Positions 24,571 to 35,507 of a DNA stretch of 64,000 bases are shown in pieces. The DNA comes from Solen grandis (lineage: Eukaryota; Mollusca; Bivalvia; Adapedonta; Solenidae). Location: the NCBI GenBank assembly GCA_021229015.1, contig CM037783.1, positions 5,837,324 through 5,901,323 on the forward strand, read 5' to 3'. How positions within the stretch are numbered: the first letter of the stretch is position 1; every line of letters begins with the position of its first letter. The position numbers and the translations under genes are program-made. The notes beneath the pieces were generated by a model. It saw only the letters and a program-made list of their open reading frames with translations. It was not told where the DNA came from and ran no database searches.

Positions 24571-26218
24571 CAGGGTTCGACATTAAGGCCCGACCGAAGG
24601 ACATTCCCTAGAAGATTGATGGTCCGGTCCAGCTTGGTCCTAGGCTAACACGACCAACTGGTTGTGTTCCAAATTGGTCAAAGTTTGCAGAAATTTGATC
24701 TATTGACACATCAAAAGCACAAAAATAACTGTAATGGCCAAACTATTGACCCTTGTTGAAACCAGTTTCTTGGAAAACCCGTGTGTGCTATATTGCCAAC
24801 GTTACACATTTTTGTTAAACACTTAAAAAAGTTGACCTTGAAAATCACAACTGAAACTGTAAGCCTTTAAATACAAAGTTTAAGTACCATACCCTTTAAA
24901 TTTGACCTTGACCTATGCATGGAATAGAATGTATACAACACAAAGATGTAAAATATGTAAGCAAATAATCACAATTGCTTATCCACTGAGTTTTTGATAA
25001 ACAACACAAAACTGTAAAGATCATGACCAAAATCACACCTTCACAGGTTCATATGATGAAAAATGACTAAGAAATAATGATTATAAAACTTGTCCAAAGA
25101 TATGGCCAAATATGGTCAAAGGTCAAGGTCGACATAAAATATTGAGGTATATCTGAAAAATCATTGTCGTCATGATAAATATGCATACCAAATATAAAAG
25201 ATGTATGTCAAATAGTAAAAAATTACGGCCAACGTTAAAGTTTTTTGTTAAATATTTCAAAAATAGGTCAAAGATCAAAGGTCAAGGTCAAAAGTCCAAA
25301 AGTGTAACATTGATGGAAAGGTCTTGCCATAAGGAATTCACAAGTGAAATATCAGTGCCCTGTTGGTAACGGTTCTGAAATGACTGGCATTTTGAAGTTT
25401 TCAAAAAATAGAGCAAAAATAGGCAAATGGTCAAGGTCAAGGTCAAAAGGTGAAAAATTTGCATACGTCTGGATAGGCCTTGTCCAGATGAATATGCATA
25501 CCAAAAATGAATGTTGTATATGGAATAGTAGAGAAGTTATGGCCAACGTTAAGATTCCGGACGACGACAACAACGCAGACGCCGGAGTTACAACAATAGC
25601 TCGTTGTTTTTTTTTTCTTCGAAAAACAGACAAGCTGAAAATGCTACAGATGCAAGTTAATGCATGAACGTTAACCTTTTTATTATGCTGGGATCCCATG
25701 TATAACGACTGTAGACCTTTTTATGATTTGTTTTTACCGCAATGTGCAGCCCATACGAGAAATATCTTCCGACAAAAAAGACAATGTCAATAATGAACGA
25801 AAAATGTAAAGAGGAATCAAAGAAACTGTATGAATAGATGACAAGAAACAGATCATTGTGCTTTAAATGGAATTGCTTGAAAATCAATAAACAATAGACA
25901 TTATCCGGAACTCGCATATATGGGGATTTCCATGTAAATACAATCAAGGTGTTCATACAATGTAAATGAAAAGCATGTAACACGAGAGTAAGTCTAGTAT
26001 TATCTTTATTATCTTTGTAGACCTTTATTCATTTCTAAAGGTAAACATAAAAACAAAACAAAAAAAAAAACGTTAGGTAAACCAAAGTAAGTATATTAAT
26101 CTAAGTATGACATATATGTGTTTTACACTTCAGTCAAGTTAAGTTAAGGTCAGGTCTAGTAGGTTTTCTAAGTTACTGGACCACTGGTCCAGCTCTCAAA
26201 AGTTAACGTTGAACCCTG
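24571..26218 (-). mobile_element. CAGGG-TIR DNA transposon, copy 1 (5-bp TSD AAGGA)
   Basis: The left end is CAGGGTTCGACATTAA and the right end is TTAACGTTGAACCCTG, imperfect inverted repeats. Both are flanked immediately by AAGGA. The subterminal 150-240 bp at each end match the ends of 38546-39577 in the opposite orientation. The interior (about 24830-26090) is different and includes a TCAAGGTCAAGGTC-type dispersed repeat, so it has acquired another insertion. No transposase frame is visible, so it is non-autonomous. Confidence 0.8.
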
Positions 26219-26353
26219 AAGGATTGTGTTATATCATACCTGTAATATATATGAGAGCATTGTTATATATATAAATAAATATATACACAAACATTTAAAG
26301 ATTGTGAAAAACCATGAAAATAACAAGTAACTGGTGTTGTATGCAACACATAA

Positions 26354-26787
26354 AGTCCCCTACCGGCTCCACCTTGACTCAATATGGTAATCAATCCCAT
26401 TTTTTGCCATATTTTCACTATTTCCGTTACCATAGCAACCACAATTTTAGTCGAAGAACAAAAATAAAATGACGTGCATAATCTACACATTGCCATCTAG
26501 TCATATACCAAGTTTCATCAAGTTAGCTTGCTTTGTTATCGCGGGATCCCATTTTTTGCCATATTTTCACTATTTCCGTTACCATAGCAACCACAATTTT
26601 AGTCGAAGAACAAAAATAAAACGACGTGCATAATCTACACATTGGCATCTAGTCATAAACAAAGTTTCATCAAGTTAGCTTGCTTAGTTATTAAGTTATC
26701 GCAGGATCCAGATTTGAGCGGACAGACAGACGGACAGACGGAGGGCAAACCTATAGTCCCCTCCAGTGTGAACACCGGTAGGGGACT
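26354..26787. mobile_element. Small element with perfect 13-bp TIR and a ~150-bp tandem core
   Basis: AGTCCCCTACCGG (26354-26366) and CCGGTAGGGGACT (26775-26787) are perfect inverted repeats. Inside are two near-identical units, each starting near CCATTTTTTGCCATATTTTC (about 26395 and 26546) and containing CCGTTACCATAGCAACCACA. A GGACAGACAGACGGACAGAC linker precedes the right end. A diverged body copy lies at 28650-28800. No coding capacity. Confidence 0.75.
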
Positions 26788-26865
26788 AATTACACTTAAT
26801 TACCATACACATCATAAACATCTTATTATAAACAATTCACCACTTCCAACACCAAGAGAAAGAAA

Positions 26866-26881
26866 GCGAGAGAGAGAGAGA
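26866..26881. repeat. Short GA microsatellite
   Basis: This is an interrupted GA/GAAA tract. Confidence 0.8.
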
Positions 26882-27087
26882 AACCATCAGACATTTTCTT
26901 AAAAAGGCCCCTACAACTGGGATGTAACAATACAAGCTGGATAGTAGCTTGCATGCAAAACTTAAACCAAATTTTCTATTGCATACAAAACATTAACCAA
27001 AAGGTCAATCAAAAAGTAGCCATAATTTGCATTATATTCAATCAAAAACCATCTGTCTCTATAGTATGAAACCACGAAATATGTTAA

Positions 27088-27674
27088 AAACAAGGGGGCC
27101 AAAATGGCCCTGTGTTGCACACCTGAGTAAGATTGATGTGTTTGGCATGAATACTAAAAATGTGGCATCTAAAGTGTTTGCAATGTTTTCCTAACATTTG
27201 ACTAAGTGACCTAGATTTTGACCTTATCTAATTTGCACTCATCTGGGATTCATGCAGACAACTTCTTATCAAGTTTTATGAAGACTGGGACAAGTTTTTT
27301 TTCTATGATTTGACCCGGTGACCTTCTTTTTGACCCCATGTGACACAGTTTTGAGCTCATCCAAGATTTCAAGTACACAAACATTCTGACCAAATTCCAA
27401 GAAGACTGAGCCAAAATTGTGACATCTACAGTGTTCATAAGGTTTTTCTAAGATTTGCCCTGGTGGCTTACTTTTTGACCCCAAGTGACCTATTTTTGAA
27501 CTCATGAAAGATTTCATGTAAACAAACATTCTGGCAAAATTCCATGAAAACTGAGCCAAAAATGTGGCCTCTAGAGTGTTAGCAAGTAATTGTTGACAAC
27601 GACTACACACAACGTACGAAAGACAAAAGTCAGTCACAAAACTCATCCTGAGCATAAATGCTCAGGTGAGCTAA
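27088..27674 (+). repeat. GCTCAGGTGAGCT-ended repeat
   Basis: The left end is ACAAGGGGGCCAAAATGGCC. The body contains tandem units around GACCAAATTCCAAGAAGACTG. The right end is CTCATCCTGAGCATAAATGC followed by TCAGGTGAGCTAAAA, a hairpin. It is the same family as 33841-34592 and 37799-38494. The minus-strand frames across it are repeat translations. Confidence 0.8.
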
Positions 27675-28165
27675 AAAGTTTCAAATCATTCTTATACCTG
27701 GTTACTCAGATATAAGCATGAAAGTACCTTGTATGCAAAACTTTGACCAAAATTTCTAAGTTTAAAAGGTGACATATTTTTTATCAAATACAGTCAAGAG
27801 TTGTCTACCTTGTTTGATGCCCCTGAACATATTCATGATTTAAGTCAAAACCATTTTGGTTATTTAGATATAAGGTTGATAGAAATTTGCATGCAAAACT
27901 TTAACCAAAAAGCTGCAACACAAGGGTGACGTTATAGCAATAGCTCTCATATTCTTCAAATAGTGGATAATAAGAAATAATTATGTTTTTGCATAAATGA
28001 TCAAAATTATTTTCTCTGTAGCATGTGTTTTTTTTTTTAAATTTCCAATCAATTAAATAAATTCCCTTCTGAAATCAATAATTGTACAATAACATGAAAT
28101 ACATGAATGTGATTGATCTTCTGCCCAGTAGCAATACAGGTCTGCACATCTGACCTGTCACTTAC
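27675..28165. other. GMPR intron 5 start, no recognised element
   Basis: This is AT-rich with part of the TGATGCCCCTGAACA low-copy repeat. It is the donor side of the last visible GMPR intron. No exon is seen. Confidence 0.5.
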
Positions 28166-28354
28166 CGATATAATGTGACCTCCGAGACCATGTGCAGCAT
28201 CAGCACATTCAATGACTGCACTCAGCTGGGGGTACCCGACCCCAGTCTTCTTCCTGGTTGTACACACGGACCCGGGACCAATGCCCACCTTGATGATGTC
28301 AGCTCCACTCAGTATCAGCTCCTCCACCATCTCTCCTGTCACCACATTACCTGC
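28166..28354 (-). CDS. GMPR: GMP reductase, exon 5 with catalytic Cys (residues 156-218)
   Basis: This exon has 63 codons, from [15 protein letters not shown] to GLGGHIIS. It holds the active-site loop [11 protein letters not shown]. Counting through exons 1-5 puts this Cys at residue 186 and the second following Thr at 188, the same numbers as the catalytic Cys and Thr of the human enzyme. The GxGxxC turn also forms the monovalent-cation site in the IMPDH/GMPR family. The acceptor is CTTCCTAG before GCA at 28354; the donor is TCG followed by GTAAGTG at 28165; phase is 0. The next expected exon, beginning DGGCxCPGD, is not present between 23736 and 28165 nor recognisable in contig A. The gene is therefore incomplete here and about 127 C-terminal residues are missing from the window. 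Confidence 0.96.
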
Positions 28355-28929
28355 CTAGGAAGAGAAGGAACAGCCAGCAGTCATACTACAGTCATATTGT
28401 GAATTGGGGATATGAAGTGTTGATCTGCTTGCCCCAGTGGGCTCAGTGTTTATTGAATTCATGGGCCCACCAGAAAAAAAGCCCCCTCCAACCCAAAAAC
28501 AAGATAATGAAGTGCATATGCATGGTTTCGTGAAAAATTTCCTGACATTTCATTTGACTTTTCCCTTACATTTTTAACAATGAAATCACTAAGCATTGCG
28601 CATGTACGAAATACACGATAGCTAGAATCATATGCATAATTGAACCATAAGTCCTCTACTGGTCGTGCATATTTTGATTATTTCCATTACCATAGCAACC
28701 AGTATTTTTATTCAAGAAAAATACCAAAGTTAGGTGCATAATCTCCATATTGCCTTCATATACCAAGTTTCACTTAGCTAGCTTATAATGTTTTTTTTTT
28801 TTTAATTATCACAGCATCCCAATTTCTGCGCAATCAGGGCTTATGACACTTGACTTCTTAGTGTAAACATGACCTTTCAGCTATGAACCCAGATAGTGTA
28901 CACAACACATTGTATCATTATGGTGTACC
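28355..28929. other. GMPR intron 4, left part
   Basis: It holds only a diverged body of the ATTACCATAGCAACC repeat (28650-28800) and a poly-T run. Confidence 0.55.
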
Positions 28930-29705
28930 TTGGTAAAAAAAAAAAATAAAAAAAAATAAAAATCTGTTGAAGTGTGACAAAAATATGGAGCAGACACAAA
29001 AAAAACAATCCCTTTGAACTCTAAGTGAGGCCTTGACCCTGGAGCTACAGACCTGCTACTGCTACATTAACTACATACTGCTTCATGATGGTGAACACTT
29101 TTGCCTGTATTCAAAAAGCTATCAAGGAATGTCAGAATTATAGAGCAGACACAAAAAAGACCCCACTTCTGACCTTGGAACTTTTAGTGTGACCCTAACC
29201 TTGTAGCTACAGACCTTAAGATTGCAACTGACACATTGCCTCATGGTGGTGAACATTTCTACCATGTTTTTTTTTTCAAAATCCATCACAGAATGCCAGA
29301 GTTATGCAGTGGAAACAAAAAATAGACCCCATTTTTGACTTTTTAACTCTGAGTGTGACCTTGACCTTGGAGCTACAGATCTGGGGATTGCATGTGACAC
29401 ATTGTCTCATGATGGTGAACATTTCTGCAAAGTAATTTCAAAATCCATCAAGGAATGTCGGAGTTATGGAGTTGAAACGAAAAAGAGCCCATTTTTGACC
29501 TTTGAACTCTTAGTGTGACCTTGACCTTGGAGCTACAGACCTGGGGATTGTGCGCAACACATTGTTTAATGATGGTGGACATTTCTGACAACTTATTTCA
29601 AAATCAATCAAGGGATGTAAGAGTTATGGAGCAGAAACCAAATCTGGAGACAGGTGGACGGATGGTGTGATTACTGTATGCCCACCTTCGGGGGCATAAA
29701 AAAAT
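28930..29705 (+). repeat. ~162-bp tandem repeat element with terminal hairpin
   Basis: About four units are built on GTGACCTTGACCTTGGAGCT, CACATTGTCTCATGATGGTG and GAGTTATGGAG. They are followed by the linker GGTGGACGGATGG and the hairpin GCCCACC-TTC-GGGGGC (29680-29695), then ATAAAAAA. No coding. Confidence 0.8.
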
Positions 29706-29779
29706 AGATAAATTAGAAAGAATGTTTTCTTTCATGTTAAGCATTTCAATAACTTTCAAAACCTTTGCAAATTCAGAGT

Positions 29780-30105
29780 ATGGTATTAGTTAAAAGGATC
29801 AATTTCAAAGGGCCGTTAAGTGACCATTGGTGCCAAATAAAATTAAAATCTGACTCTTGGTTTCAGAGAATTTTTTTTTTAATTCTATTGGTTGCCATGG
29901 CAACCAGAGTTCTGCATGGATCCAGTTTTATTTCAGCAACTTTCATTAATGGCCACCCAAGGATCCTTCATGCCAAGTTTCATCAATTTCTACTGGAAGG
30001 TTTCAGAGAAGATGTCTTTAAAGCATTGACGACCGACGATACATGATGGACCTGGATCACAATAGCTCACCTTGAGCATGTTGTGCTTTGGTAAGCTAAA
30101 AATTT
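29780..30105 (+). repeat. Partial GCTCACC-ended repeat in intron 4
   Basis: The body includes GGTTGCCATGGCAACCAGAG and ATGGCCACCCAAGGATCCTT. The end is GACCGACGATACATGATGG followed by CAATAGCTCACCTTGAGC and TTTGGTAAGCTAAAA, a weakened hairpin. It is related to the copy at 50900-51290 on the other strand. Confidence 0.65.
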
Positions 30106-30291
30106 GGAGCCATGTTAAAGATCTGGTAGTGTTGCAGACTGCCATTTACAAAGTTTAAGTGTCTGCATTCAAAACTGTAGGAGTTGTTTACATAAAATTG
30201 GTAACTTATTTCCTTTCCTACACAGTTAATTATCATACACAACAATATAATAATATTTGCATGTCATGCAAGCCAGCCAAAATGAACTTAC

Positions 30292-30465
30292 CATTATTGT
30301 ATGTTTTGGAAACTGTTTTCTTGCCTCTCGAACAAACTGAACAAAGTGTTCTGAGTAGCCATTGGCAACATCAATACATATGTAGCGTATCTCTGGGACA
30401 GCCTCCAATATGTCCCTCAGTTTCTTCAAGTCACCCTCACCTGTACCAGAACTGGCTGCAACATG
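30292..30465 (-). CDS. GMPR: GMP reductase, exon 4 (residues 98-155)
   Basis: This exon has 58 codons, from HVAASSGTG to PKHTIM, with the conserved ICIDVANGYSEHFVQFV strand and helix of the TIM barrel. The acceptor is TTGCAG before CAT at 30465; the donor is ATG followed by GTAAGT at 30291. Phase is 0 at both ends. The reading frame continues for a few codons upstream of the acceptor, which would give a false start at an intronic ATG. The splice site and family alignment place the real exon edge at 30465. Intron 3 is only 397 bp. Its degraded counterpart in contig B is 13540-13706. Confidence 0.96.
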
Positions 30466-30862
30466 CTGCAACATCCCAAATCATATCATTCTTTGAAACT
30501 TGTACACCATTTCACCCTGATAGACTACTGAAAAAATCAGACTAAAAGCATTCTCAACTATAGCAGATTTTATAATGTTGAATTTTAATTTTCAAAAGCA
30601 TTTATGCATAGCTTAAATGCATAAAAGTTACTTAGACTCATTTGCTGATCAGGTGTATTCTGTTGCAACCTTTCCTTGACAGTTCTAAGTGGTAAAGAAA
30701 TTAAAATTCCAATGGCAAAGAATAAGAAATTTGAATCCGAATGTCCATCTTTAATATTTGACAGTAAAGGTTTTAAGTTCCATTTCAACCAAAGGAAGTA
30801 TACAGCTAGACTTTGTTCCCACATATTTTTCAGAGAGTAGCAAGAAGGAATCAAAAACTTAC

Positions 30863-30946
30863 TTCCAGGATATCTTGACTGTTTTTGGCAAAATCTTTCC
30901 AGGCATCAAGTGAGTAGTGTTTATGGATCACAGTGAACATTTTATG
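30863..30946 (-). CDS. GMPR: GMP reductase, exon 3 (residues 70-97)
   Basis: This 28-codon exon is too short to stand out as an open frame. It was found by looking for the HKHYS motif between exons 2 and 4. It reads HKMFTVIHKHYSLDAWKDFA and ends QDILE, matching the HKHYSLxxW region of animal GMP reductases. The acceptor is TTTCAG before CAT at 30946 and the donor is GAA followed by GTAAGT at 30862, both phase 0. Joined to exon 2 (AMGK) and exon 4 (HVAASSGTG) it gives an uninterrupted family match. The equivalent stretch in contig B (14099-14182) carries several base changes. Confidence 0.95.
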
Positions 30947-31089
30947 CTGAAATTGGTACTTAAAATGATTAAATGGAACATTTACTGGAAAAGAATACTA
31001 GTCAATGAATTATAATTCAATATCAAATACACAGGAAAAATGGTCAATATGTCATTCTACACTTTAAAATATCATTACTTAAAATAAAG

Positions 31090-32220
31090 AAACAAGAGCT
31101 CTGCTGAGAGCGGGACAACATATGCCCGAAGAAAGGTATTGAAAGTGAACTACCTTTATCAAATGGATAAGTACTTTTTCAATAGCAATGTTTTAATTAG
31201 GAGATGCAGACAGACAGAAAGATGAAGGGCAAACTTACAGTAACCTCCTGTGTAAACATTGGTAGGGGATTAACAAACAGAAACAAAATATTTTCGCATT
31301 ATATCAGCATGACATGTTGCTTCATACTATGACCTTGACCCAATACAGCTGAAACTTGCACTTGATCTGCACTTCATCTCAGTATGGTTGTCATTTCTGG
31401 CAAAAAGTTTAATTCTGCTTAAGTGATTAAAGAGATACAGAGCAGACACAAAATATTCAAACATTATAACAGTATGACATATGACCAAGTATGACCTAAA
31501 CCTTGCATATTCTCTTAGTATGGTTGACATTACTGTCAAATAATTTCAATTTCCTTCCAGTGGTTCTAAAGATACAGAGTGGAAAAGAAATTGCTAACAA
31601 CATTCAAGTGTGACCTTGACATTGAGCAAAGACATCCGAAACCTACACACTGCATATCCACTTTGCATGGTTGACATCTGTCAAATAATTATAATTTCTT
31701 TCTAGTGGTTCTAAAAATACAGAGCAGACACAAAATATTCTAACATTATAATAGTATGACATGTGACCTTCAAGGGTGACCTTGACTTGACTATTTGACT
31801 ATTTGAGTTTACCGTCGCTTCAACAGTATTTCAGTCATATAGCGATGTCCAGCTACTTACAGGTGGAGGAAGACCCCGAATGCACGGAGGCATCCAGGTA
31901 GAACCACCGACCTACCGCAAGCCAGCTGGAAGGCTTCCTCACATGAAAATCCGAATGACCCTGCCAGGATTCGAACCCACGCAGTGAGGGGCTGAGTGAG
32001 TGTTAAAGTCAGCGACTTTACCCTCTTGGCCACGGAGGCCCCGACCTTGACCTTGAACCAAGACATCCAAAACCTACGCTCTGCAAATCCTCTCTGTATG
32101 CTTAACCTTTCTGTCAAATAATTTCAATCAAGTGGTTCTTAAGATACAGAGCAGACACAAAATTGCTAACGGACAGACAGACAACCAGTGGCATAACATA
32201 ATACCGCCCTTCGGGCATAT
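31090..32220 (+). mobile_element. Tandem-core element with CTTCGGGC hairpin end, SINE inserted
   Basis: Left ATATGCCCGAAG (31120-31131) and right CTTCGGGCATAT (32209-32220) are inverted. The body has ~140-bp units with TTCCAGTGGTTCTAAAGATA and GAGCAGACACAAAA. The linker GGACAGACAGACAACC precedes the hairpin GCCC-TTC-GGGC (32206-32216) and a TATAAAAATT tail. It is interrupted by the SINE at 31806-32042 and a fragment ending GGTAGGGGATTAA near 31275. It occupies intron 2 of GMPR. Confidence 0.7.
31806..32042 (-). mobile_element. tRNA-derived SINE
   Basis: On the minus strand it starts GGGGCCTCCGTGGCCAAGAG (tRNA-like head, A-box region), then GGGTTCGAATCCTGG (B box), a central part with GTCATTCGGATTTTCATG and GAAGCCTTCCAGCTGGCTT, and a tail GCGACGGTAAACTC. 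The layout fits molluscan tRNA-related SINEs such as RUDI; family identity was not tested. The frame that crosses it is not a gene. Confidence 0.75.
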
Positions 32221-32686
32221 AAAAATTAAAGGGGTCTGGCACAAAAGGTGGGTCATATATCACTATATATAATATAAGGGAATCTTCTCCTGATTGAAAA
32301 TGATTCATACCCTCCTTGAAAAAAATGCCAATCAGTCATTTATGATGGTATATAAAAATTCTTTGCACCCATTGCAAGCATATACATTTATGTAACAGAT
32401 GTTTATGATTTAAGGAACATTCATCTACATGACCGAAGTACCAAGTTATGGACATTATTGGTTACTCAGAAGGATTTTTAAGAGAATATGTTTTTAAGAC
32501 TCCACTTGTAATTAATGAATAAAAACATTGAATTGCGCATCAAACGCGCTACAGTATCATGCAAATTCGAAGAAAATTCCGAAAAATTCCTGAAAATCAG
32601 ACATGGACCAGGGTTTCCACTTGCTATTTTCAGCGAGCAGTAATCTTTTTGATTTGCTAAATGAAACAAGAGAATCGGTAGAACCA
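32221..32686. other. Intron 2, no recognised element
   Basis: This is AT-rich, with a short stretch shared with 56380-56650 (CCAGGGTTTCCACTTGC, TTTCAGCGAGCAGTAAT). No coding signal. Confidence 0.5.
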
Positions 32687-33535
32687 GTGGATGCTCCCCA
32701 AAAAAATGCTAAATAACAAAAGGCAATAACTCCAAAATTATGCAAAACAGAGTTATGGTTCTACCTATGAAGTTTCATGTTGATACCTTTTATATTTTTT
32801 GTGCTATGCTTCAGACAAAATTTAAGTACGAAAAATAACAAAGGGCAATAACTTCAAAATTATGTAAAACAGAGTTGCAGTCCTTGTACACTGCACTTTC
32901 CATCATTGAGATCTTTCTACTAATGGAGTTTCATGTTGATACCTCTTATAGTTTTTGTGCTTTGCTCCGGACATAATTAAAGTATGAAAAAAAAAAAAAA
33001 AAAAGGGGGGGGGGGGCAATAACTCTAAAATTATGCAAAACAGAGTTGCAGTCCTTGAACACTGCACTTTCTCTCATTGAGATATATCTACCTATGAAGT
33101 TTCATGTTGATACCTCTTACACTTTATGTGCTATGCTCCGGACAAAATTTAAGTATGAAAAATAACAAAGGGCAATAACTCCAAAATTATGCAAATCAGA
33201 GTTGCAGTCCTTGTACAATGCACTTCTCCTCATTGAGATCTATCTACCTATGAAGTTTCATGCTGATATTTTATACTTTTTGTGCTATGCTCCAGACAAA
33301 ATTTAAGTATGAAAATAACAAAGGGCAATTACTCCAAATTTATGCAAAACAGAGTTGCAGTTCTTGTACACTGCACTTCTTTTCATTGAGAATTATCTAC
33401 CTATGAAGTTTCATGTCGATAACTCCTATGTTCTTGTGTTATGCTCCGGACAAAATTATGACGAACGGACGGACGCGAGGGACAGATGAACAAAGCGGCA
33501 ACTATATGCTCTCCCTTTGGGGAGCATAAAAATCA
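32687..33535 (+). mobile_element. ~160-bp tandem-core element with GGGGAGC hairpin end
   Basis: The left end is GATGCTCCCC. About five units follow with AATAACAAAGGGCAATAACT, GTTGCAGTCCTTGTACACTG and CTATGAAGTTTCATGTTGAT. The linker is GAACGGACGGACGCGAGGGA. The hairpin is GCTCTCC-CTTT-GGGGAGC (33508-33525), then ATAAAAATC. A run of ~18 A and 12 G (32985-33013) sits inside one unit in both haplotypes. No coding. Confidence 0.8.
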
Positions 33536-33782
33536 ACTTGCAATTTTAAAGTTTCAAATTCTTTATTTGTAAATAGTCAAGTGTCAGTTTTAACAACATT
33601 ATAATGCAAAACTATGAACCATAGTATGCAGTGACAACAAGATGAGCATTCAATATTAGTTTTGGGCCCCATATGACAGAGAGGTGGGTATTTTCTATCC
33701 CTCTCCATACATCATCCATCTTGTAATTGCAGGTTCATAGTTCTTTAACTCAGCATTAGCTTCTCTATTTCCTTGTACAAAA

Positions 33783-35507
33783 ACAAGAGGGCCAAGATGG
33801 CCATTAATCACTCACCTGAGAAAGATGATTGCTTAAGAAACAAGAGGGCCAAGATGGCCCTAGATCGCTCACCTGAGAAAAGTATCATTCATTGCCTGTA
33901 CAAAACAGATTGCTTTAGAATTAAGATGATGAGGTGAAACAATGTTCAGGAATTTTCTGACCCCATCCATAAAAGATATCATCATGACAAACATTCTGCC
34001 AAAGTTTGAGGATGATTGGACCAAAAATGTTGCCCTCAGAGTGTAAACAAGATTTTTCTAAGATTTTACCTACTGACCTACTTTTTGATCCAACCTGACC
34101 CATTTTCGAAAGGGTTCAAGATATCATCAAGACAAACATTCTGACCAAGTTTGAGGAAGATTGGATCACAATTGTGGCCTCTAGTGTGTAAACAAGATTT
34201 TTCTAAGATTTGACCTACTGACCTACTTTTTGATCCAACCTGACCCATTTTCGAAAGGGTTAAAGATATCATCAAGACAAACATTCTGACCAAGTTTGAG
34301 GAAGATTGGATCAAAATTGTGGCCTCCAGTGTGTAAACATCAAAATTGTTGACGGACGACAATATTTTTCTAAGATTTGACCTACTGACCTACTTTTTGA
34401 TCCAACCTGACCCATTTTCGAAAGGGTTAAAGATATCATCAAGACAAACATTCTGACCAAGTTTGAGGAAGATTGGATCAAAATTGTGGCCTCTAGTGTG
34501 TAAACATCAAATTGTTGACGGACGACGGCCGACGGCCGACGGACAATCAAGTATCCCAAAAGCTCACCCTGAGCTATGCTCAGGTGAGCTAATAAAGATG
34601 CTAGAGTGCAAACAAAGTGAAATCTGGCTTTTTTTATAGTGAAAGGGGAATAACTCCTACATTAACTAGCCAATATCAGTTATAATTGAACCCAATTGCA
34701 AGATGGTGGTCATAAACATTGTCTTAAAGAGTAAAAATGATTGTTTAAAAAAATGATGATGGTAGAGAGTAAACAAAGTGAAATCTTGCATTTTTTATGT
34801 TAGAAGGGGCATAACCCCTGACCTAATTGGCCCATCTCAGCTACAATTGAACTCAGTTAAAACATTATCGTTATAAACAATGTCATAAAGTTTGAAGATG
34901 ATTGCTAAAAAAATGAAGATGCTAGAGTGTAAACAAAGTGAATTTGGCATATTTTGATATTAAAAGCGGCATAACTCCTAACCTAATAAACCGACCTCAG
35001 CTTTAATCAAACTCAATCGAGACATTATAGTCATAAACATTGTCATAAAGTTTGAAGATGATTACTAAAAAAATGAAGATGCTAGAGTGTAAACAAAGTG
35101 AAATCTGGCATTTTTTTAATATTAAAAGGGGTATAACTCCTGACCTAATTAACTCAGCCATATTCGAACTCAATCGAGACATTACGGTCATAAACATTAT
35201 CATAAAGTTTGAAGATGATTGCTCAAATGATGAAGATGCTTGAGTGTAAACAAAGTGAAATCTGGCATTTTTTTTAATATTAAAAGGGGCATAACTCCTG
35301 ACCTTATTGCCCGATCTCAGCAATATTCGAACTCAGTCGAGACATTAGGGTCATAAACAATATCTTAAAGTTTGAAGATGATTGCTTAAGAAATGAAGGT
35401 GATAGAGTGTAAACACTAACTTGTTGACGACGCACTACGCACCCTGCACGACGGACACTCACGGGATCACAATAGCTCACCCTGAGCTTTGCTCAGGTGA
35501 GCTAAAA
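33783..35507 (+). mobile_element. Outer GCTCAC-hairpin element, split by a 752-bp insertion
   Basis: The left end is ACAAGAGGGCCAAGATGGCC. The body has ~165-bp units with AAGATGCTAGAGTGTAAACA and GGCATAACTCCTGACCTAAT. The right end is the linker GACGACGCACTACGCACCC plus hairpin AGCTCACC-CTGAGC/GCTCAGGTGAGCT (35474-35503) and AAAAAA. Contig B holds the same element uninterrupted. Confidence 0.8.
33841..34592 (+). mobile_element. 752-bp insertion, absent from contig B; hairpin + CTAA 3' end
   Basis: The left boundary follows A at 33840 (CTTAAGAAA) and the right boundary precedes T at 34593. The empty site in contig B reads GCTTAAAAAATAAAAATGC, so no target duplication is visible. It has three ~148-bp units around CATCAAGACAAACATTCTGA, the linker GACGGACGACGGCCGACGG, the hairpin AGCTCACC-CTGAGC (34561-34574) / GCTCAGGTGAGCT (34578-34590), and ends CTAA. 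This fits rolling-circle insertion between A and T, but the left end (CAAGAGGG) is not the usual TC. Confidence 0.65.

Noticed and set aside
27250..27655. 62- and 128-codon minus-strand frames
   Set aside because: They follow the tandem units of the GCTCAGGTGAGCT repeat and reappear with the same wording at 33921-34559. Not a gene.
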